From: Bifidobacterium catulorum
GTDB taxonomy: Bacteria > Actinomycetota > Actinomycetes > Actinomycetales > Bifidobacteriaceae
Reading direction: 5' to 3'
Length of the DNA: 64,000 nucleotides
Assembly: GCF_003129925.1 (NCBI RefSeq)
Contig: NZ_QFFN01000006.1
Span: 29,160-93,159, forward strand
Shown: positions 48,155-57,262 of the stretch, piece by piece
How positions within the stretch are numbered: position 1 is the stretch's first letter
Layout: each line of letters opens with the position of its first letter
Program-made: the position numbers and the translations under genes
The notes under the pieces: model-generated
Told to the model about the DNA's origin: nothing
Database searches by the model: none
What the model saw: the letters and a program-made list of their open reading frames with translations, nothing else

Positions 48155-48194
48155 CAAGGGTCCGAGAACCGTATGGTTCCCGGACCCTTGTTCG
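48155..48194 (+). terminator. Terminator after rplQ
   Basis: CAAGGGTCCGAGAACC pairs with GGTTCCCGGACCCTTG (one mismatch), followed by TTCGTTAT. It ends the ribosomal cluster. Confidence 0.88.
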
Positions 48195-48290
48195 TTATAT
48201 TCGGCGGGGAAGGGCGCAGACCAAGGGAGTCGTCGTTAGGAGCAGTCGTCGATTCCTCCGATAATCAGGGCATATGGCAAAGTGGAACGT

Positions 48291-49268
48291 ATGCGTTTGA
48301 GAATCGATTTGGGATATGACGGCGGTGCGTTCTACGGATGGGCGCGCCAGCCGCGGTTACGCACGGTGCAGGGGGAGATCGAACGTGCCATACGGACCGT
48401 TCTGCATCTCAACCGGGGGAGTGGAGGGACCCTGGCCGGCCCCGACATTCCGGAATCGGCCGATACCGATGGAACGGCCGACGACATCCGTCTCGACGAC
48501 ATCCGTCTCGATGACATCCATCTCGTCGTGGCAGGACGCACCGACACCGGCGTTCATGCGTTGCACCAGGTATGCCATCTCGACGTCGACGAACGATTGC
48601 TGGCGCGATGCGTCGGCCACATGCAGGTGACTCCGGTCGAGGCGTTGGAACGGCGTCTTCAGCGGGTGCTGCCCGACGACATCGCCATCCATCGCATCTC
48701 TGCGGCGCCCGACGGGTTCGACGCGCGGTTCTCCGCCCTCGAACGCACCTATGTGTACCGCGTATGCGACGACGGACGATTCGTGGACCCCCGCACCCGG
48801 GGATTCGTCGTCGCCATCGACGGACGGCTCGACGTCGACGCCATGAACGAGGCCGCGGCATCGACGATCGGTCTGCATGATTTCGGATCGTTCGCCACGC
48901 CGAATCCGGGAGGCACCACCATCCGTGAGGTCAAATACGCGCGATGGGAACGTGTGGACCCTCATGCACCGTTGCACGGTGCCTACGGGGAGCCGGTGCC
49001 ATACGCCGAATCCGGCCTGCTGTGCTTCACCATCGTGGCCGACGCCTTCGCCCGCAACATGGTCCGCTCCCTCGTCAACGGGTGCCTCCAGGTCGGACGT
49101 GGCCGCAAAAGCGTCGAATGGTTCGTCGGAAAGATGGCCGAGCCGAAACGAGAGGGATCCACCGGTCCGGCCGCCGCCAAGGGGCTCACCCTCGAATACG
49201 TGGCCTATCCTCCGGACGACCAGCTCGCCTCCCGGGCGCAGGCCATACGCGCGGTGCGCACGCTGTGA
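48291..49268 (+). CDS. truA: tRNA pseudouridine(38-40) synthase
   Basis: A 325-residue enzyme modifying tRNA anticodon arms. YDGGAFYGWARQPRLRTVQG and the catalytic Asp in VVAGRTDTGVHALHQV are diagnostic, with FARNMVRSLVNGCLQVGRG in the C-terminal half. I took ATG 48291; GTG 48282 is also in frame. An insertion before the active site contains three tandem DDIRL-type pentapeptides. truA after rplQ is a widespread arrangement, but here a terminator separates them. Confidence 0.93.
   Translation: MRLRIDLGYDGGAFYGWARQPRLRTVQGEIERAIRTVLHLNRGSGGTLAGPDIPESADTDGTADDIRLDDIRLDDIHLVVAGRTDTGVHALHQVCHLDVDERLLARCVGHMQVTPVEALERRLQRVLPDDIAIHRISAAPDGFDARFSALERTYVYRVCDDGRFVDPRTRGFVVAIDGRLDVDAMNEAAASTIGLHDFGSFATPNPGGTTIREVKYARWERVDPHAPLHGAYGEPVPYAESGLLCFTIVADAFARNMVRSLVNGCLQVGRGRKSVEWFVGKMAEPKREGSTGPAAAKGLTLEYVAYPPDDQLASRAQAIRAVRTL
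48483..48530 (+). repeat. 15-bp in-frame tandem repeat in truA
   Basis: GACATCCGTCTCGAC occurs three times in tandem with slight change in the last copy, encoding DDIRL-DDIRL-DDIHL directly before the catalytic VVAGRTDTG. It lengthens a loop compared with usual TruA. Confidence 0.85.
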
Positions 49269-49457
49269 CGGCAAACCGACGAACGCTGTGCCGAAGGGCG
49301 GTACGCCGACGGCCGGCCATGCAGAGGTCTGGTCGCATGGTCCACGAAGCATTCCCGAAACATTGCGGTGGGGGTTTCGTTAACGACCGGCGTCTACGGT
49401 GATGAGCAAGTGCGTGGACCGTCGTGTCCGCGGGATACGTGGGAAAAGGAGTGAACC

Positions 49458-51683
49458 GTGATTCAGTCGTTGGCACAGAAAGTGGCCGCGGAACTCGTCG
49501 GCCGTCGGGACGCCATCAACCGTGAACTCAGCCGGAACGGAGTGCGATTCGGCATCTACAAGAACGGCCGATACCATGACCAGCTGTTCCCCTACGATCC
49601 GATTCCCCGCGTCATCGAATCCGCTGATTTCGACATGCTCGAACTCGGCCTCAAACAGCGCGTCGATGCGTTGAACGCCTATCTGCGCGACATCTACTCC
49701 GACAAGCGCATCATCCAGGACGGCGTCATCCCCGAGGAATACGTATACACGTCGTCCGGATACTTCCCGCAGGTCAACGGCGTGACGCCACCCGGCGGCG
49801 TGTTCGCCCACATCGCCGGCGAGGACCTCGTCCAGGGCGAGGACGGCCGCTGGTGGGTGCTCGAAGACAACCTTCGCATCCCCTCCGGCGCCAGCTACCC
49901 GCTGTTCGTGCGTGACATCGAACGGCGCATCTCCCCACGACTGTTCCGCGACGTGCGCGTGCGAGACAACCGCGCCTATCCGATGCTGCTGCGCCGGTCC
50001 ATGGACTTCGTCTCCACCGAAGGCATCGCCGTGGTGCTCACCCCGGGACGATACAATTCCGCGTTCTTCGAACACGCGTATCTGGCGGAGAAGACCGGTG
50101 CCATCCTCGCGTTCCCCGAGGATCTGGAAGTCGAGCACGACCAGCTGTACTTCATTGACTACTCCGGCAGCAAGCATCGCGTCGGCGTCGTCTACCGTCG
50201 TCTTTCCGACGAATACCTCGACCCCTTCGCCTTCAACGCCGACTCCGTGATCGGCGTGCCAGGCCTGCTCGGCGCCTATCGCGCCGGAAACGTGGCCATC
50301 ATGAACGCGCCCGGCAACGGCGCGGCCGACGACAAGGCCATCTATTATTTCGTTCCGGCCATGATCCAGTACTATCTGCACGAGGACCCGATTCTGCACA
50401 ACGCACCCACCTATATGCCGATGTTCGCGCAGGACCGCAAGACCGTGCTCGACCGCATGGGCGAGCTCGTCATCAAGGACGTCGCCGAGGCCGGTGGCTA
50501 CGGCGTCGTCTTCGGTTCGTCGCTCGACGCACGGCAGCGTGAGGAACTCGCCGACAGAATCAAGGCCGAGCCGCGACGGTTCATCGCCCAGGAGGTCATC
50601 CAGTTCCGCGACATCGACGTGGTCGATCCCAAGACCGGCGCGCGCGAGCCCCGCAAGGCCGACCTGCGCGCGTTCGTCGTCACCGGTTCCGACACCCGCG
50701 TCTGGTATTCCGGCTTGACCCGCTACTCGTCCGTGCCCGGACAGATGATCGTCAACTCGTCGCAGGGCGGCGGGTTCAAGGACACCTGGGTGCTGGCCGA
50801 CGAAGACACCACGCTCAAGGACATGTACGACGAATTCAAGAACGAGAAGATCTCCATCGCCACGCAGACGCAGCGGCACTCCCTTTCGCTGCTCACCGCC
50901 ACCAAGGCCGAGGACCTCTACTGGCTTGGACGCTACACCGAACGCGTGTTCACCACGCTGACGAAATTCTTCCCGTTCTACGACCACGTGATGGACACCG
51001 ACGTCGACGCCTTCCGGCCGTTCGCCCGTGCGCTCGACCTGCCCGAGGACTTCGAGGACTTCGACACGTTCATCCACAGCTTCCTCTACGATGCCGGCAA
51101 CCCGAACTCCGTGCGTTCCGCCATGGACTGCGCGTTCAACAACGCGGTCGTGCTCCGTCCGGAACTCAGCTCCCGCGTGCTGCAGTACGTCGAGCTGGCA
51201 CTGAGCAGCATAGCCGACGGCTCCGAACGCTCGTCCGCCGCCGAGGACATCTACGACCAACGAGACGTCACCGACCACATGCTGGCGTTCTGGGGCGCCG
51301 TGGAGAACTCGGTCGTAGACCAGACGCTCAAATCGTTCCTGTTCGTGGGCAAATACCTCGAACGCCTCGACCTCTACACACGTCTGCACGCCGACGCCGC
51401 CGACCTCAAGCCCGCATTGCGCAAGCTCGTCGACTATGCCGTCACCCTGGACGGCCTGCCCGTGCCGCAGTGCTTCGTCTCCGGCATCCGCTGGCTCATC
51501 GGGCAGCTGCCCAGCCGCGGCTACGACGACCTCGCCGCCACGCTCAGAGAGTTCCAGAAGGGGTTCTCCGACCACGTCATCGCGGAGACGCTGAAGCCGC
51601 TCGCCTCGATCAGCACGATGAACCTCACGCGCCATACGGACATGCTGGCGAATCGTTCCCCGCAGACGACTACAGTAGAATGA
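49458..51683 (+). CDS. Circularly permuted ATP-grasp / alpha-E domain protein
   Basis: A 741-residue two-domain protein. Residues 1 to about 470 match the circularly permuted type 2 ATP-grasp domain (DUF404/DUF407: YFPQVNGVTPPGGVFAHIAG, GRWWVLEDNLRIPSGASYP, VIKDVAEAGGYGVVFG, VRDNRAYP). From about residue 475 the alpha-E domain (DUF403) follows, opening with LLTATKAEDLYWLGRYTERV. Related proteins are usually linked with transglutaminase-like and proteasome-like genes and are thought to make a peptide, but no product is known. GTG 49458 has AAAAGGAG upstream. The transglutaminase gene follows after 36 bases. Confidence 0.88.
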   Translation: MIQSLAQKVAAELVGRRDAINRELSRNGVRFGIYKNGRYHDQLFPYDPIPRVIESADFDMLELGLKQRVDALNAYLRDIYSDKRIIQDGVIPEEYVYTSSGYFPQVNGVTPPGGVFAHIAGEDLVQGEDGRWWVLEDNLRIPSGASYPLFVRDIERRISPRLFRDVRVRDNRAYPMLLRRSMDFVSTEGIAVVLTPGRYNSAFFEHAYLAEKTGAILAFPEDLEVEHDQLYFIDYSGSKHRVGVVYRRLSDEYLDPFAFNADSVIGVPGLLGAYRAGNVAIMNAPGNGAADDKAIYYFVPAMIQYYLHEDPILHNAPTYMPMFAQDRKTVLDRMGELVIKDVAEAGGYGVVFGSSLDARQREELADRIKAEPRRFIAQEVIQFRDIDVVDPKTGAREPRKADLRAFVVTGSDTRVWYSGLTRYSSVPGQMIVNSSQGGGFKDTWVLADEDTTLKDMYDEFKNEKISIATQTQRHSLSLLTATKAEDLYWLGRYTERVFTTLTKFFPFYDHVMDTDVDAFRPFARALDLPEDFEDFDTFIHSFLYDAGNPNSVRSAMDCAFNNAVVLRPELSSRVLQYVELALSSIADGSERSSAAEDIYDQRDVTDHMLAFWGAVENSVVDQTLKSFLFVGKYLERLDLYTRLHADAADLKPALRKLVDYAVTLDGLPVPQCFVSGIRWLIGQLPSRGYDDLAATLREFQKGFSDHVIAETLKPLASISTMNLTRHTDMLANRSPQTTTVE

Positions 51684-51719
51684 CGGGAACCGATATATGC
51701 CGAAAAGGAGCTGGATTCG

Positions 51720-52529
51720 TTGAAGAAACTGTATTTTGATTACGAGATGCGGCTGGACTTCAGCTCGCCCGTAACCGATCACCGTTTCCAGCTCCGATGC
51801 ATACCCGCCACGGGGCCACGGCAGCAGGTCATCGACACCAAGGTCGTCATCGACCCGTCCGTCGAGGCCAGCCAGTCCATCGACTCGTTCGACTCCGTCG
51901 TCATGACCGGATATCTTCCCGAACCACATACGCATTTCGGATACAAGGTGACCGGCATCGCGTTCGTAGACAACGCCAACATCAAATCCGAGATCTACAA
52001 GCCGCTGTATCGTTTCGATTCCGCGCTCACCATCCCAGGCCCGACCGTCAAGTCGCTGACCGAACGCTGCGCCGAACGCCTGCGTCATGAGAGAAACAGC
52101 GGTTCGCCGGTCGCCGTCGCCACGGTCATCATGGACGAGGTCTTCAAGTCGTTCGTCTACACGCCCAAATCCACCACCATCTACACCACAGCCGAGGAGG
52201 CGCTCGCCCAAGGCAAGGGCGTGTGCCAGGACTACGCGCATGTGATGCTGTCCGTGTGCCGCCATTTGGGCCTGACCGCGCGGTATATCGCCGGACTGCT
52301 GGGAGGCGAGGGCGCCACGCACGCATGGGTCGAGGTGTATCACAAGGACCGGTGGATCGGACTCGATCCGACGCACAACCGTCTCGTCGACGACAACTAC
52401 ATCACCATCGCCCACGGACGTGACTACCGCGACTGCATGCTCGACATCGGCGTGTTCTCCGGCAACGACGTGAAGCAGAGCCAGTGGGTCAACGCATCCG
52501 TGCACGAAGTCTCACACGTCGGACTGTAA
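51720..52529 (+). CDS. Transglutaminase-like cysteine peptidase-fold protein
   Basis: A 269-residue protein with the bacterial transglutaminase N-terminal beta region followed by the core domain. The triad is visible: Cys in AQGKGVCQDYAHVMLSVCRH, His in EGATHAWVEVYH and Asp in WIGLDPTHNRLV. Start is TTG 51720, nine bases after AAAAGGAG; no better codon is near. It forms an operon with the ATP-grasp/alpha-E gene. Such enzymes could cleave or cross-link the peptide made by the ligase; this is inference. Confidence 0.88.
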   Translation: MKKLYFDYEMRLDFSSPVTDHRFQLRCIPATGPRQQVIDTKVVIDPSVEASQSIDSFDSVVMTGYLPEPHTHFGYKVTGIAFVDNANIKSEIYKPLYRFDSALTIPGPTVKSLTERCAERLRHERNSGSPVAVATVIMDEVFKSFVYTPKSTTIYTTAEEALAQGKGVCQDYAHVMLSVCRHLGLTARYIAGLLGGEGATHAWVEVYHKDRWIGLDPTHNRLVDDNYITIAHGRDYRDCMLDIGVFSGNDVKQSQWVNASVHEVSHVGL

Positions 52530-52661
52530 GACGGGAAACAGGCCCATGCCACCTCGAAATCACGAGTTGTGAGGCAGGATGCGCGACACGGCGACGACGG
52601 GATTTGCCTCGGTCTCGGGGTTGTGGCATACTATACAAGTTGCCTGATTGGGGCAGCACAT

Positions 52662-52747
52662 GGATAAGTGTCCGAGTGGTCTAAGGAGCACGCCTCGAAA
52701 GCGTGTGAGGGCAACCCCCTCCGCGAGTTCGAATCTCGCCTTATCCG
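52662..52747 (+). tRNA. tRNA-Ser (anticodon CGA), likely integration site
   Basis: Acceptor GGATAAG (52662-52668) pairs with CTTATCC (52740-52746), discriminator G. The anticodon arm CACGC-CTCGAAA-GCGTG gives CGA; a long variable arm is present and CCA is not encoded. A tyrosine integrase gene begins 210 bases downstream in the same direction, so the 3' end of this gene is the probable attachment site. Confidence 0.95.
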
Positions 52748-52752
52748 CCCTT

Positions 52753-52786
52753 GGGGATTTCGGCTAACCGCCGGAATCCCCTTTTT
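52753..52786 (+). terminator. Terminator after tRNA-Ser(CGA)
   Basis: GGGGATTTCGGC (52753-52764) pairs with GCCGGAATCCCC (52770-52781), followed by TTTTTCG. Confidence 0.88.
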
Positions 52787-52959
52787 CGTGCCGAAACCGT
52801 TGGAATCGCAACGTTCTCGGCATGGAGAGCGAGAACCTTCGGAAATGCGTGGGGAAGCGAAAAGAAGAGGAAAAACCGGTATGATGAGGGGTAAATAAAG
52901 AGGCAAGAAAACACGGGGAAAAGCTTGCCCCTTTAGGATGCGAAAGGATCGGTGACGAT

Positions 52960-54393
52960 ATGGTCGGAGCGAGGAAACGGCAAAGACGCCGTTTCGGCAA
53001 GATTCGTCGAATCAGCAGGGGAGGACGGGAATACATCGAGGCATCGTATCCCACTCCGCCCGAAGCGTTCGCCAAATGGCCGGGTCTGCCCCAGCGCCAA
53101 TACAAGACTGTTCCTCCCGAGTACGAGACCGAAGCGGAGTCATGGCTCATTGCAGCCGAACGGGACATCAAGCTCGGCATATGGACCCCACCCCAGACCG
53201 AGCGCGCGAAAAGGAAACGGGATTCCGTCACGTTCCGCGACTATGCCCAGACATGGCTGAAGAATAGACATAAGTCCACAGGCGAGCCGATTCGTGAAAC
53301 CACCAAGCAGAAGTATCGTGAGGCGCTGCGTCTGTATCTTTATCCGTATTTCGGCGACAGGAGCATGCGTTCCATTTCCGCCAGCGACGTACAGGCCTGG
53401 TGGGACGGATTCACGCCGGTAAGGGCCAATGAGGGAGTCAGCTTGGAGGCACGACGAGTCAATGTGTACTCGACGCTGCGCGCCATCATGCGCAGTGCGG
53501 CCTCAGAGCCGATCGACGATGAGGGGAACACCCTTATCGATGTAAACCCATGCAAAATCAAAGCGGTCAGAGTCCCCGCCAAACACAAGATCGTCATAGC
53601 CGAGTTGGACCAGATCAAGGCCCTTTGCGAGGCGCTTCCGGATTGGATGCGACTCGCCGTGTACATCAGCGGATATACCGGCCTGAGGGAAGGGGAATGC
53701 CTGGGATTGCAACGTCGCGACATCGATTTGAAAGCCAGGGTGATACACGTACGCCGTGCGGCCAAGACCGAAAACTACGAGGACGGAAGCAGAAAGAACG
53801 TCCTCGGCGAGCTCAAGACCCGCAGCAGTTATCGCGACGCCAAATTCCCGGAAAACCTCGTGCCGCTTATTGAAGACCATTTGCGGCGATATGTGGGAAA
53901 AGAGCCTGAGGCGCTGCTGTTTCCTGCACAGAGGGCAGGCGGCATCTGCTCTGGACAGACCTTCCGCAACGCCTTCGGTCGGGCCAAGACCAAGGTTCCG
54001 GGCCTTGCCTCCATGCGACCACACGACCTTCGGGATACCGCGCTGACGATGCTTCATGCCGAAGGCGCGACGACCGGTGAACTCATGCGTCAGGCCGGGC
54101 ACAACACCCTGGCGGTTGCGAGCAAGTACCAGCATCGAGTCGAAAGCCACTTCGATCAGGTCCTGCGAAATTTTGACGCCGACATAATCGGCGTCAAGGG
54201 CGATAAGGCCGTTTCGAAGGAAAACAAAGCGACCCAGTCCAGCGATCTCTCCACGATACTTGCCGAGATGGCTTTGCCCGACAGAGTACGGATACTCAAA
54301 GGTCTTGATCCGGAGAAAAGGCTCGCCATGATGAGGTCCTTCGACGAGAAAACCCGGATAGAGACCATGGAACAGCTACTGAAGGAGATGTGA
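52960..54393 (+). CDS. int: Tyrosine recombinase (integrase)
   Basis: A 477-residue phage-type integrase. An N-terminal arm-binding part and a SAM-like core-binding domain (TFRDYAQTWLKNRHKSTGEP onwards) precede the catalytic domain. Catalytic residues are Arg in GYTGLREGECLGL, His-X-X-Arg in MRPHDLRDTALTM, His in RQAGHNT and Tyr in ASKYQHRVE. The last 75 residues are an extra Asp/Glu/Lys-rich tail with a helical PDRVRILKGLDPEKRLAMM segment. Located next to tRNA-Ser(CGA), so it most likely drives integration of the element that follows. Confidence 0.95.
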   Translation: MVGARKRQRRRFGKIRRISRGGREYIEASYPTPPEAFAKWPGLPQRQYKTVPPEYETEAESWLIAAERDIKLGIWTPPQTERAKRKRDSVTFRDYAQTWLKNRHKSTGEPIRETTKQKYREALRLYLYPYFGDRSMRSISASDVQAWWDGFTPVRANEGVSLEARRVNVYSTLRAIMRSAASEPIDDEGNTLIDVNPCKIKAVRVPAKHKIVIAELDQIKALCEALPDWMRLAVYISGYTGLREGECLGLQRRDIDLKARVIHVRRAAKTENYEDGSRKNVLGELKTRSSYRDAKFPENLVPLIEDHLRRYVGKEPEALLFPAQRAGGICSGQTFRNAFGRAKTKVPGLASMRPHDLRDTALTMLHAEGATTGELMRQAGHNTLAVASKYQHRVESHFDQVLRNFDADIIGVKGDKAVSKENKATQSSDLSTILAEMALPDRVRILKGLDPEKRLAMMRSFDEKTRIETMEQLLKEM

Positions 54394-54400
54394 ACGGGCA

Positions 54401-55219
54401 ATGCCGAAATTGGAGAACAAGATACGAGGCGCATTCAGACGGTTTATCAGTAATACCTACAGAACCGGCGTGATCGATGGCATGCGAATAGTGGGCGTTC
54501 AGGTTCGACTTGGGGAATTCGTCGGCAAGGACGCGAACCGCGGGCGATACTGGGGGAATCCAGCCGATGGTCTTGCAGATCGAATCAACAGGTACCGGGC
54601 ATGGGCCGACGGGGCTTCTGACATGGTGCTGGAGACGGTCGCCGTCATGGCCGAATGCCGACTGGATGATTCCGCTTCCTATCCATGGGGGAAAATCCAG
54701 ACGTTCATCGAGAACGCGTTGAGCCGTTTCGAACAAAACTCCCTAAGAGAACGCGAGTCTCTGGGACTGGGACAGTTGCTCATTGACGATTCCGATTACC
54801 TATCGTCGGTTATGAAGCCGTGGGCCATTTTCAGCGACGGCGAGGAGAGCGATCAACGCATCGCGCGATTCATTGACGACACCGTGAATGATTGGCGGGA
54901 GAACTATACTCGCGACAGCGGCCTTCGTCTACTGAAACTGATTAAAGAGCTGGAAGATGATGATGAGGAGGCCGCAATGGCCATCGTTTCGTTATCGATA
55001 GAGGCCTGCGCCTTCTGGCATATGCAGAAGTGGAGGTACAGGAGAGGAGAACAGGGGGAACGTCCCAGCGAAGAAGCCTGGGATATCTATGCGCTGAAAT
55101 ACAACGAGGAATACGATAGGGCACGAGACAATGGGTATGCTCCCACCACCGTGACAGACGCCATGAAAACGCTGATTGACGCGTATGGGCATGGGAAAAG
55201 CGCATTCGACGCAGAATGA
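54401..55219 (+). CDS. Hypothetical protein of the integrated element
   Basis: A 272-residue soluble, acidic, mostly helical protein. I do not recognise a family. It starts seven bases after the integrase stop, so the two are co-transcribed. Features are a basic N-terminus (KIRGAFRRFISNTYRTG), a repeated Trp/Tyr content, the acidic stretch LIKELEDDDEEAAMA, and a WRYRRGEQGERPSEEAWDIY segment. No signal peptide or membrane segment. It may be a cargo or control protein specific to this kind of element. Confidence 0.6.
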   Translation: MPKLENKIRGAFRRFISNTYRTGVIDGMRIVGVQVRLGEFVGKDANRGRYWGNPADGLADRINRYRAWADGASDMVLETVAVMAECRLDDSASYPWGKIQTFIENALSRFEQNSLRERESLGLGQLLIDDSDYLSSVMKPWAIFSDGEESDQRIARFIDDTVNDWRENYTRDSGLRLLKLIKELEDDDEEAAMAIVSLSIEACAFWHMQKWRYRRGEQGERPSEEAWDIYALKYNEEYDRARDNGYAPTTVTDAMKTLIDAYGHGKSAFDAE

Positions 55220-55252
55220 CTCCCAAAAACGTGCTTGAACGCCGAGATGCGT

Positions 55253-55311
55253 TATACTGATTCTCGCCGCGAGTAATAGTTCGCCCGCACCATCGGTTTA
55301 CGGTGCGGGCG
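55253..55311 (+). promoter_or_regulatory. Candidate promoter and hairpin ahead of the HTH genes
   Basis: A perfect-looking -10, TATACT (55253-55258), is followed by the hairpin CGCCCGCACC/GGTGCGGGCG (55282-55291, 55302-55311). A well-spaced -35 is not obvious. The interval 55220-55482 has no supported gene. Confidence 0.4.
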
Positions 55312-55482
55312 CGGTCTGAACCGTTGCCGCATCCTGACACGGGAAAACACGAGCGGTACCGCCACCACCAAGGTCAGCGGCTCCTTACCGGAGAAAAAGA
55401 CCCAGGAAGATCAAAACACCGTTGCGAGGTGAGCATTCGCATATCCATATTTTGCGAATACTTGCAGAAAGAAAATGACATC

Positions 55483-55671
55483 ATGACCGTGACAATCGAT
55501 GGGCCTCTACTGGTGAGCCGAGAAAAGGCTATGGAGCTGCTGGACGTCAAGGACCCGAGAATCATCACCCGGCTCATACAGAGCGGACAGATCAAAGCCC
55601 TTAAAGTCGGGGGACGATACAAGATCAATCTTCAAAGTCTTGTCCGATTCGCGAACTGCGAAGGCAGATAA
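55483..55671 (+). CDS. Small helix-turn-helix (excisionase-type) protein 1
   Basis: A 62-residue protein. LVSREKAMELLDVKDPRIIT then RLIQSGQIKALKVGGRYKIN is a compact MerR/Xis-type winged HTH: recognition helix followed by the KVGGRYKI wing and a short last helix. The ATG at 55483 has a weak GAAAGAA site. With the next gene it could supply excisionase and/or transcription control for the element. Confidence 0.7.
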   Translation: MTVTIDGPLLVSREKAMELLDVKDPRIITRLIQSGQIKALKVGGRYKINLQSLVRFANCEGR

Positions 55672-55699
55672 CCGACGAAATCGGAAAGGAGACCTTCTG

Positions 55700-55927
55700 A
55701 TGGAGGGAAAAGACATGACATGCGGCGGGCGTTCGAACGGCATACTCGACATCGACGGATTCATCGCATACGTGCCCGGAATGACCAAGCAGCTAGCCGC
55801 ACGACTCCGACACGATGGAACCGGCCCCGTCTACATCAAGGTGGGTCGCCGCATCCTGTATCGGAAAACCGCGATTGAAGCATGGCTTCGCGAAAACGAG
55901 CGGGTAATCGCCTCCGACGGACGATGA
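55700..55927 (+). CDS. Small helix-turn-helix (excisionase-type) protein 2
   Basis: A 75-residue protein with a DIDGFIAYVPGMTKQLAARL helix pair and a YIKVGRRILYRKTAIEAWLR wing and final helix, the HTH_17/excisionase layout. GGAAAGGAG precedes ATG 55700. It lies 28 bases after HTH protein 1. A hairpin AATGCCGCTG/CAGCGGCATT (55931-55956) follows. Confidence 0.75.
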   Translation: MEGKDMTCGGRSNGILDIDGFIAYVPGMTKQLAARLRHDGTGPVYIKVGRRILYRKTAIEAWLRENERVIASDGR

Positions 55928-55996
55928 AAAAATGCCGCTGTGCTAGCAGCGGCATTCCAAAAAATCAGTTATTAAAACCAACCAAACTCAGTATAC

Positions 55997-56096
55997 ATGT
56001 CAGTCGTGACATGCTCAAAACCACTTAGGACATTTACTTAGGACATTTTTGAGCGTTGGAAACATTGACTTATGTCACATATGTCACTTAGGACAT
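55997..56096 (+). repeat. Iteron-like repeats and palindromes upstream of repA-like gene
   Basis: ACTTAGGACAT occurs three times (56023-56033, 56036-56046, 56086-56096). The first two are 13 bases apart and enclosed by GCTCAAAA (56013-56020) and TTTTGAGC (56047-56054), which can pair. ATGTCA-GTCG-TGACAT is at 55997-56012 and ATGTC-ACTTAG-GACAT at 56081-56096. The local sequence is AT-rich. This resembles a replication origin or a repressor-binding cluster for the gene that follows. Confidence 0.7.
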
Positions 56097-56110
56097 GCAA
56101 TAGAGGAAAC

Positions 56111-57199
56111 ATGCATAACCTCAACTTCAGAATAGCCAACCAAATCGAAGATGATGACGCAACTGAATGGCTGACCCCGTTCATACCCCTTGCCGGCGCG
56201 ACATTCGCCTATGGGGAAGGAGGCGTCGGCAAGACGTCCTTCTTCAACCTGGTGGCCGCGCAAGTCACCGCAGGCAAGGCCGGAGGCGTATACGACGGCC
56301 AAGGCAAGGGCGTCCTGATCCTGAATAAGGAGACCCGCATGGGGACTATGCGGGCAAAGCTCGAAGCCAGCGGGGCCGACACCCGCAGAGTGACCCTGCT
56401 GGGGCCGGAGGAGGAGGTGAACGTCTGCAGAGGACTGGAGTCTCAACTCGGCCGATACGTCGACGAACATGACATCAGCCTCGTGATATTCGACCCCATC
56501 ACCGCATACATCGGAAATGCGAGCAACAACAAGCACGAGGATATCAAGAACGCCGTAATCAAACTCAACCTCTTCGCGATGAAGCATAACGCGGCCGTGG
56601 TGATGATCAGCCATTTCAATCGGAGCCAGCATTCCATCGCGGACGCCTACATCGGATCGGTGGCATGGGTGAACCAGTCACGGCAGGCAATCGGCTTCGT
56701 ACGGGACAAGGAGCGCGATCTTCACCTGATACAGGTGACAAAATCGAACGAAGGGGAAACCGGCGGCGTCTATGCCTACGACATGCAAGTGGCTGAAAAC
56801 ACCGTACCAGGACAACAGGCCATTGCCATTGCAGGGAATCTGCGGGCCGCTCCGGAGGAGAACCCGGACGACGTCCTCGCCCGGCAGTACTCCCTGAACA
56901 AAGCCATGGATCCGGAGACACTGGGCGATAACGCGCATGAGGTCTACTCCGCACTCATCGAAGAGAACGGAATCGCGCTGAGAAGCAGGATAATCGACAA
57001 ACTGGGCGGCGGCAACAGTCCCGCGAACGTGAGGCGCCTGACCCGCGCCCGGCAGCAGCTCGAAAAACTGGGGCTAGCGAGATCGGCTCGTCTCAAGGAG
57101 CCCGCCGCACGGACCATATGGTATCTGGCCGAACGGTACCATTCGGCCGACGAGGCGAGAGAGGCCATCCAAAAGACGCTGACGGCCAATAACGGCTAA
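56111..57199 (+). CDS. RepA-like RecA-fold ATPase (AAA_25)
   Basis: A 362-residue protein. Walker A is AYGEGGVGKTSFFNL (residues about 37-51), Walker B is SLVIFDPITAYIGNA, and VMISHFNRS is the sensor strand, the pattern of hexameric RepA/RecA-fold helicases used by plasmids and phages. The C-terminal 100 residues contain a winged-helix-like HEVYSALIEENGIALRSRII part. ATG 56111 has GAGGAAAC upstream and iteron-like repeats lie just before. It probably supports replication of the element after excision; no separate primase is seen. Confidence 0.82.
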   Translation: MHNLNFRIANQIEDDDATEWLTPFIPLAGATFAYGEGGVGKTSFFNLVAAQVTAGKAGGVYDGQGKGVLILNKETRMGTMRAKLEASGADTRRVTLLGPEEEVNVCRGLESQLGRYVDEHDISLVIFDPITAYIGNASNNKHEDIKNAVIKLNLFAMKHNAAVVMISHFNRSQHSIADAYIGSVAWVNQSRQAIGFVRDKERDLHLIQVTKSNEGETGGVYAYDMQVAENTVPGQQAIAIAGNLRAAPEENPDDVLARQYSLNKAMDPETLGDNAHEVYSALIEENGIALRSRIIDKLGGGNSPANVRRLTRARQQLEKLGLARSARLKEPAARTIWYLAERYHSADEAREAIQKTLTANNG

Positions 57200-57210
57200 G
57201 GAAGAAGGAA

Positions 57211-57242
57211 GGCGGCCCACAGCCTACGAGCTGCGGGCCGCC
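57211..57242. terminator. Hairpin between repA-like gene and minus-strand small gene
   Basis: GGCGGCCCACAGC (57211-57223) pairs with GCTGCGGGCCGCC (57230-57242), one mismatch. It lies between two convergent stop codons (57199 and 57263) and lacks a clear T-tract. Confidence 0.6.
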
Positions 57243-57262
57243 GACAGGGGCCTTATGACGGC

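Noticed and set aside
49380..52505. A 1041-codon open frame on the minus strand
   Set aside because: Mirror of the ATP-grasp and transglutaminase genes; no ribosome binding site and no recognisable protein sequence.
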